NCBI GenBank assembly: GCA_016280565.1
Contig: JAEEGY010000182.1
Span: forward strand, 1-8,551
From: Fretibacterium sp.
Lineage (GTDB): Bacteria > Synergistota > Synergistia > Synergistales > Aminobacteriaceae
Direction: 5' to 3'
DNA length: 8,551 nt
Part shown: piece by piece, positions 4,938 through 8,551 of the stretch
Numbering within the stretch: the stretch's first letter is position 1
Layout of the letters: each line of letters begins with the position of its first letter
The notes under the pieces: model-generated
The model's database searches: none
What the model was told of the DNA's origin: nothing
What the model saw: only the letters and a program-made list of their open reading frames with translations
Translations under genes and position numbers: made by a program

Positions 4938-6212
4938 TTGGGCAAGATGGTCCGATGGACGCTGTTGTTTGTGGTGCTGATAATTTTCGGTTCGGGGGCC
5001 GTGGCTTTCTACACGGTGTTCTTCCGGCCGTCGGGCGAGGCTGTCGTCCCGCCGCTTCGGGAGCGATCCGTCGTTGAGGCCGTCGCCGAGGCGGAGCGCC
5101 TGGGCTTTGCCGTGCAGATCGAGCAGGTGGCCTCCTCCCTCCCGGAGGGACGGGTGCTGGCGCAGTCTCCGGAACCGGGGACCCGCGCCCGCAAGAAGCA
5201 GGTCCTCCTCCTCCAGGTCAGCAGGGGCGGAGAACTCCACGCCGTTCCTGACGTGCGGGGACAGAGCCTGGCCCACGCTCAGAGCGTCATCAAAGAGCAG
5301 GGCTTCGCTCTGGGGGACGTCATCAGAATACAGGACGGGGGGCAGCCCGCCGGGGCGGTCATCGCCCAGAGCCCGGCTGCGCCCGCCAATATCCCCATGG
5401 CCCGCCGGATCGACCTCCTCGTCCGCGAGGGCGGCAGCTACGCGGAGGGGACCGTGCAGGTGCCGGACGTCAACGGTCTGTCCGAACGCGAGGCGCGGGC
5501 TCTCCTTGAGGAGAGCGGCATCAAGGTCCAGACCATCGACAGGGTCTACAGTCCCATCGTCCCGGAGGGCCAGGCTATCGAGACGCGGCCCGGGGCGGGG
5601 ACCATGGTGGATCCCAGCGAGGGCGTGAGGCTCAAGATCGCCACGCGCAAACAGCCCGCTGGCTATGAGACGACGTCGGAGCCCGGGGGCAAGGACGCCG
5701 GCGGTACAGTGCGCAAGGCCACTCAGCCTGGACAGCCGCAGCCCACGACGCCCGCCGCCAATGCCCCGCGGGGCGTGACGGTCACCGTCCCGGGGCAGGG
5801 CGACATCTTCATTGGCGACGGAGAACCGGCCAATACTCCCATCCGGGAGGCCGACCCCAACGTCAGTGTCTTTGATCAGGAGGGGCGGAAGCCCAGCGCG
5901 GGAGGGACGACTCCCAGCACCCCGGCTCCTGCGCAGCCAAACAATCCCCCTGCCGGGAGTGGGACGACGACACCTGCTGCCCCGGCCGCGGCAGGCGGGA
6001 CCAAGACGGCAAAGATACGCTACCAGGTGCCGCCGCTCACCAGTCCTATGAACCTGCGCATCGAGCTGACAGACCCGTCCGGGAAACGCGACGTCCTCAA
6101 CCGTCCGGCCAGGAGCGGGGAAAGCGTCTACACGGAGGCTAAATACAGCCGTGAGTGTGTCGTGAGTGTCTATCTGGGCGGCGAGTTCGTCTGGCAGGAG
6201 AAGTTCCGATGA
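4938..6212 (+). CDS. Membrane-anchored PASTA-domain protein without a kinase domain
   Basis: This 424-residue bitopic membrane protein has a few basic cytoplasmic residues (GKMVRW), one membrane span (about 7-28) and a large outer part. The outer part holds three PASTA domains: about 35-97 (VVPPLRERSVVEAVAEAERL), 101-166 (VPDVRGQSLAHAQSVIKEQG) and 172-237 (VPDVNGLSEREARALLEESG). A Pro/Thr/Gly/Ala-rich linker (about 238-356) follows, then a final beta-rich domain (357-424, YQVPPLTSPMNLRIELTDPS to EFVWQEKFR) like the one closing PrkC ectodomains. PASTA domains bind muropeptides or beta-lactams in PrkC/PknB kinases and PBPs; here neither enzyme is present. It lies between rsmB and rpe, where Firmicutes encode PrkC, so it may be a kinase-less relic acting as a wall sensor or scaffold (inference). 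Start TTG 4938 follows AGGGGG by about 10 bases; ATG 4947 would lose three residues. Its TGA overlaps the ATG of rpe (ATGA). Confidence 0.85.
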   Translation: MGKMVRWTLLFVVLIIFGSGAVAFYTVFFRPSGEAVVPPLRERSVVEAVAEAERLGFAVQIEQVASSLPEGRVLAQSPEPGTRARKKQVLLLQVSRGGELHAVPDVRGQSLAHAQSVIKEQGFALGDVIRIQDGGQPAGAVIAQSPAAPANIPMARRIDLLVREGGSYAEGTVQVPDVNGLSEREARALLEESGIKVQTIDRVYSPIVPEGQAIETRPGAGTMVDPSEGVRLKIATRKQPAGYETTSEPGGKDAGGTVRKATQPGQPQPTTPAANAPRGVTVTVPGQGDIFIGDGEPANTPIREADPNVSVFDQEGRKPSAGGTTPSTPAPAQPNNPPAGSGTTTPAAPAAAGGTKTAKIRYQVPPLTSPMNLRIELTDPSGKRDVLNRPARSGESVYTEAKYSRECVVSVYLGGEFVWQEKFR

Positions 6213-6916
6213 GGCGGGAATTCCTCATCGCCCCCTCCGTGCTGGGGGCGGATCCTCTGGCCCTGGCGGAGGCCGTCGAGTCCCTGGGCGGGCGTGAGGA
6301 TTGGCTGCACCTGGACATCATGGACGGCCACTTTGTGCGCAACCTGTCCTTCGGGCCCGCTGTGGCCCGGTCCATGCGCCGCCGGTGGCCGGACGCCTTC
6401 ATCGACGTCCATCTGATGGTCGACCGACTGGACGTCGTGCTGCCCCTCTTTCTGGACTCCGGGGCGTCGCTCATCACCGTCCACGCGGAGACGGAGCCGC
6501 AGCTCCTCCACGCCACGCTGGCCTCCATCCGGGCGGCAGGGCTCAAGGCAGGGGTGGCCATCGGTCCTGTCACGCCGGTGGAGATGGTGAGAGCTGTGTT
6601 GGGCTGCGTGGATCTCGTGCTGGTGATGTCCGTCACGCCGGGGTTTGGAGGACAGGGCTTAATTGAGGATACCCTTGAGAGGACGAGAGAGCTCGCGCAG
6701 CTCAGGGCCGCCGGGGGGTATGACTATCTCATCCAGATGGACGGCGGCATCAACAAGGACAACGCAGCCAGGATCGCCCTTGCGGGGTGCGACGTCGCCG
6801 TTGCGGGCAGCGCCGTGTTCTCCAGCCCCGCCCCGGCGGAATACCTGGATGAAATGAAATCAAAGGTTAAGGAGGCTCTTTCCAATGCCGGTTTCAGAGC
6901 GGATAGACAGGAATGA
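6209..6916 (+). CDS. rpe: Ribulose-phosphate 3-epimerase
   Basis: A 235-residue TIM-barrel enzyme that interconverts D-ribulose 5-phosphate and D-xylulose 5-phosphate in the pentose phosphate pathway. Family motifs: IAPSVLGAD (7-15, Ser10 at the active site); HLDIMDGHFVRNLSFGP (34-50), with His34 and Asp36 metal ligands and Asp36 catalytic; DVHLMV (66-71, His68 metal ligand); VMSVTPGFGGQ (139-149) phosphate loop; QMDGGI (176-181, Asp178 ligand and second catalytic acid); and AGSAVF (199-204). Length is normal. Start ATG 6209 overlaps the PASTA stop as ATGA and has AGGAG 8 bases before it. Longer in-frame starts upstream would add a non-homologous tail inside the PASTA gene. The phosphate loop has Thr143 where Asn is usual (NPGFGGQ), probably tolerated. 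The end overlaps the next gene by 32 bases. Confidence 0.96.
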   Translation: MRREFLIAPSVLGADPLALAEAVESLGGREDWLHLDIMDGHFVRNLSFGPAVARSMRRRWPDAFIDVHLMVDRLDVVLPLFLDSGASLITVHAETEPQLLHATLASIRAAGLKAGVAIGPVTPVEMVRAVLGCVDLVLVMSVTPGFGGQGLIEDTLERTRELAQLRAAGGYDYLIQMDGGINKDNAARIALAGCDVAVAGSAVFSSPAPAEYLDEMKSKVKEALSNAGFRADRQE

Positions 6917-7745
6917 TGCTTTAAGGGAGCTGGGCGCGATGGCCGCCGAGCGCCGCGACCAGGCGCACATGTCGCTGGAGGACGTCTATGACCGGACGCG
7001 CATCCGCCTGGAATATCTCCGCGGCATTGAAGCGGGGAACTACGATGGCTTTCCCGAGCCCGTCTACGTCAAGGGCTTTGTCCGCACCTACCTTCGGCTT
7101 ATCGGGGCCGAGGATCTCCTGGATGATTTTATGGCGCAGCTGAACCGCATCCAGCCCAGAAATCAGGAGCCGGCAGCAAATATTCTGGGGAACGCCACGG
7201 CGGGGCCCAGGGGTTTCAAACCCGCTTCACACTTCTGGCTCTTCCTCGTGCTGCTGATCGCGCTGGTTGGCACGGGCGGGTATGTTTGGTACGCCTGGTC
7301 CAGCGGCAGCATCAACAACCTCAGCGTCTTCAATATCGACAGCTGGCGCTGGCCCAACGTCAACCAGGCCCAGGAGCCCACGGCGGCTTCAAAGGACGTT
7401 GCTGTCAAGACCTCCGCAGACGTGCCTGTGGCGGTCCCCGTCTCCAAAGACGCTGTCCCGGAGAAGCCCAAACCGAAGCCAAAACCCTACCTGTCGATCC
7501 AGGCACGGAATGACGTGTGGATGGGCGTGACCATCGGAGACAAGAGCGTCTTCAGCCGGACGCTGAAGGCCGGCGGGGTCGTGTCCTGGGACCTGACAGC
7601 TCCGGCGCGGGTGCGCTTTGGCCGCCCCGACATGGCCAACGTCACGCTGAACGGCAAGGACCTTGGCCAGGCGAACTCAAAGGGCTCAAAGAAGTCTGAG
7701 ACCTACATTTACCGGCCGGACGGGACCTGGGAGAAGGTCAAATAG
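6885..7745 (+). CDS. RodZ-type protein: HTH, one membrane span, DUF4115
   Basis: A 286-residue bitopic protein with the RodZ layout. Residues about 12-85 are a Cro/C1-like helix-turn-helix domain (ALRELGAMAAERRDQAHMSL, TRIRLEYLRGIEAGNYDGFP, VYVKGFVRTYLRLIG); FPEPVYVKGFVRTY is the hallmark of the HTH_25/RodZ family. One membrane span follows (about 116-137, SHFWLFLVLLIALVGTGGYVWY). A low-complexity linker with KPKPKPKP (about 138-200) leads to a C-terminal DUF4115-like domain (about 201-270, YLSIQARNDVWMGVTIGDK, RPDMANVTLNGKDLG). RodZ links MreB filaments to the wall-elongation machinery in rods, and its cytoplasmic HTH contacts MreB rather than DNA. Whether this cell has mreB cannot be seen here. 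Start ATG 6885 lies inside rpe, 9 bases after GGAGG (6871-6875), so translation is probably coupled to rpe. The neighbouring PASTA gene fits a cell-wall theme. Confidence 0.85.
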   Translation: MPVSERIDRNDALRELGAMAAERRDQAHMSLEDVYDRTRIRLEYLRGIEAGNYDGFPEPVYVKGFVRTYLRLIGAEDLLDDFMAQLNRIQPRNQEPAANILGNATAGPRGFKPASHFWLFLVLLIALVGTGGYVWYAWSSGSINNLSVFNIDSWRWPNVNQAQEPTAASKDVAVKTSADVPVAVPVSKDAVPEKPKPKPKPYLSIQARNDVWMGVTIGDKSVFSRTLKAGGVVSWDLTAPARVRFGRPDMANVTLNGKDLGQANSKGSKKSETYIYRPDGTWEKVK

Positions 7746-7766
7746 CCTGGCGGAGGACGCCCTCTG

Positions 7767-8551
7767 ATGAACGTGTTTCTCGTAAGCATGGGCTGTGCCA
7801 AGAACACGGTGGACAGCGAGCTCCTGATGGGGCGGCTGGCCGCGCTGGGGCACCGGGCTGTGGAGGACCCCCAGGAGGCGGATGTGGGCATCATCAACAC
7901 CTGCGGCTTCATTCAGGACGCGGTAAAGGAGAACATCGACGCCATCCTCGACCTGGAGCAGATGAAGGAGCAGGGTGTGCTGCCGCACATCGTCGTCGTG
8001 GGCTGTCTGGTGAACCGCTACGAGGCCGAACTGCGCAAGGAGCTGCCCACCGTGGACCTCTTTGCCCGGGCCGAGGAGTGGGACGCCGTGGCGAACTACC
8101 TTCAGGGTCTGACGCGGGGGGAGACGGGGAAAACAGGTCCAGCCTGCGCCGGAGAGCGGGTCAGTCTTCTGCCCGGCATGCCCTGGTCGCGCTACCTCAA
8201 GGTGAGCGAGGGATGCAACACCCGCTGCTCCTACTGTGCCATTCCCCTCATTCGCGGAGGGCTGAGGAGCACGCCGGTGGAACGGCTCGTGGAGGAGGCT
8301 CAGGGGCTCTGCGCGGCGGGGGCGAAGGAGCTCTGCCTCGTGGGGCAGGACCTCACGGTCTACGGGCAGGACCTCTACGGCGGACCAGCGCTCAAACGGC
8401 TCCTCTCGGAGCTGGACTCGGCCCTGCCGGATGGGACGTGGTTAAGGCTCCTCTACCTGCACCCGGATCGGGTGACGGAGGACCTGGTGGACTTCCTGCT
8501 GGGGGCGGAGAAGGTGCTTCATTACCTGGATATCCCCATCCAGCATATCAA
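7767..8551 (+). CDS. rimO: Ribosomal protein S12 methylthiotransferase RimO (N-terminal part)
   Basis: Reading is open from ATG 7767 to the right edge (261 codons), so about 60 percent of a usual RimO is present. RimO adds a beta-methylthio group to a conserved aspartate of ribosomal protein S12, using two 4Fe-4S clusters and SAM. The N-terminal UPF0004 domain has Cys10 (SMGCAKNTVDSE), Cys46 (INTCGF) and Cys80 (VVGCLVNRY). The radical-SAM motif CNTRCSYC gives Cys150, Cys154 and Cys157, followed by AIPLIRGGLRSTP. KNTVDSE near the start and YLDIPIQH at 253-260 are RimO rather than MiaB signatures. GGAGG (7752-7756) is 10 bases before ATG, 21 bases after the RodZ-like stop. The missing part should hold the rest of the barrel and the TRAM domain. 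Confidence 0.93.
   Translation, partial: MNVFLVSMGCAKNTVDSELLMGRLAALGHRAVEDPQEADVGIINTCGFIQDAVKENIDAILDLEQMKEQGVLPHIVVVGCLVNRYEAELRKELPTVDLFARAEEWDAVANYLQGLTRGETGKTGPACAGERVSLLPGMPWSRYLKVSEGCNTRCSYCAIPLIRGGLRSTPVERLVEEAQGLCAAGAKELCLVGQDLTVYGQDLYGGPALKRLLSELDSALPDGTWLRLLYLHPDRVTEDLVDFLLGAEKVLHYLDIPIQHI

Noticed and set aside
1..8551. CRISPR array, insertion sequence or prophage genes
   Set aside because: No regularly spaced direct repeats apart from the coding coil repeats, and no transposase, integrase or phage protein is encoded.

Overview
The window looks like chromosomal DNA of a GC-rich bacterium with an outer membrane. Two features point to that envelope: a secreted beta-helix adhesin of the autotransporter/polymorphic-outer-membrane-protein style and a RodZ-type envelope protein. 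The housekeeping block keeps the gene order of the prkC neighbourhood best known from Firmicutes (metallopeptidase, rsmB, PASTA protein, rpe). A phylum on the Firmicutes side with a Gram-negative envelope, such as Synergistota, would fit. That is an inference from gene content and order; no rRNA or marker phylogeny is available here.

Left part (1-1584), accessory in character. On the minus strand a large beta-helix surface protein starts at 751 and runs off the left edge. Its signal peptide and its repeat region lie in different frames, and the switch falls at a run of seven C (604-610), so the gene is broken, misread, or switched by slippage. Its promoter (817-845) is back to back with a -10 box (889-894) and a strong ribosome site for a 44-residue helix-turn-helix-like protein on the plus strand (920-1054). 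Facing that gene is a 45-residue single-span membrane protein on the minus strand (1188-1325) with a near-perfect ribosome site. A plus-strand extended -10 promoter (1103-1130) reads into the 3' end of this small membrane gene, and a 19-bp bulged hairpin (1247-1300) sits inside it. The layout resembles a small membrane peptide with an antisense RNA and is the most novel-looking part of the window.

Right part (1585-8551), housekeeping, all on the plus strand and tightly packed. It encodes a DegT/DnrJ/EryC1 sugar aminotransferase; a YugP-type membrane zinc metallopeptidase (own extended -10 promoter at 2793-2801); RsmB (16S rRNA m5C methyltransferase); a membrane-anchored three-PASTA protein with no kinase domain; ribulose-phosphate 3-epimerase (rpe); a RodZ-type HTH-TM-DUF4115 protein; and the N-terminal part of RimO (ribosomal protein S12 methylthiotransferase), cut by the right edge. 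Overlaps (PASTA/rpe by 4 bases, rpe/RodZ-like by 32) and short gaps indicate co-transcription and probable translational coupling.

Together, the operon couples ribosome modification (RsmB, RimO), cell-wall sensing and shape (PASTA, RodZ-like) and central carbon metabolism (Rpe). The PASTA gene sits where Firmicutes encode the Ser/Thr kinase PrkC. This suggests that the kinase, its phosphatase partner and rsgA are missing from the locus while the wall-binding ectodomain was kept.
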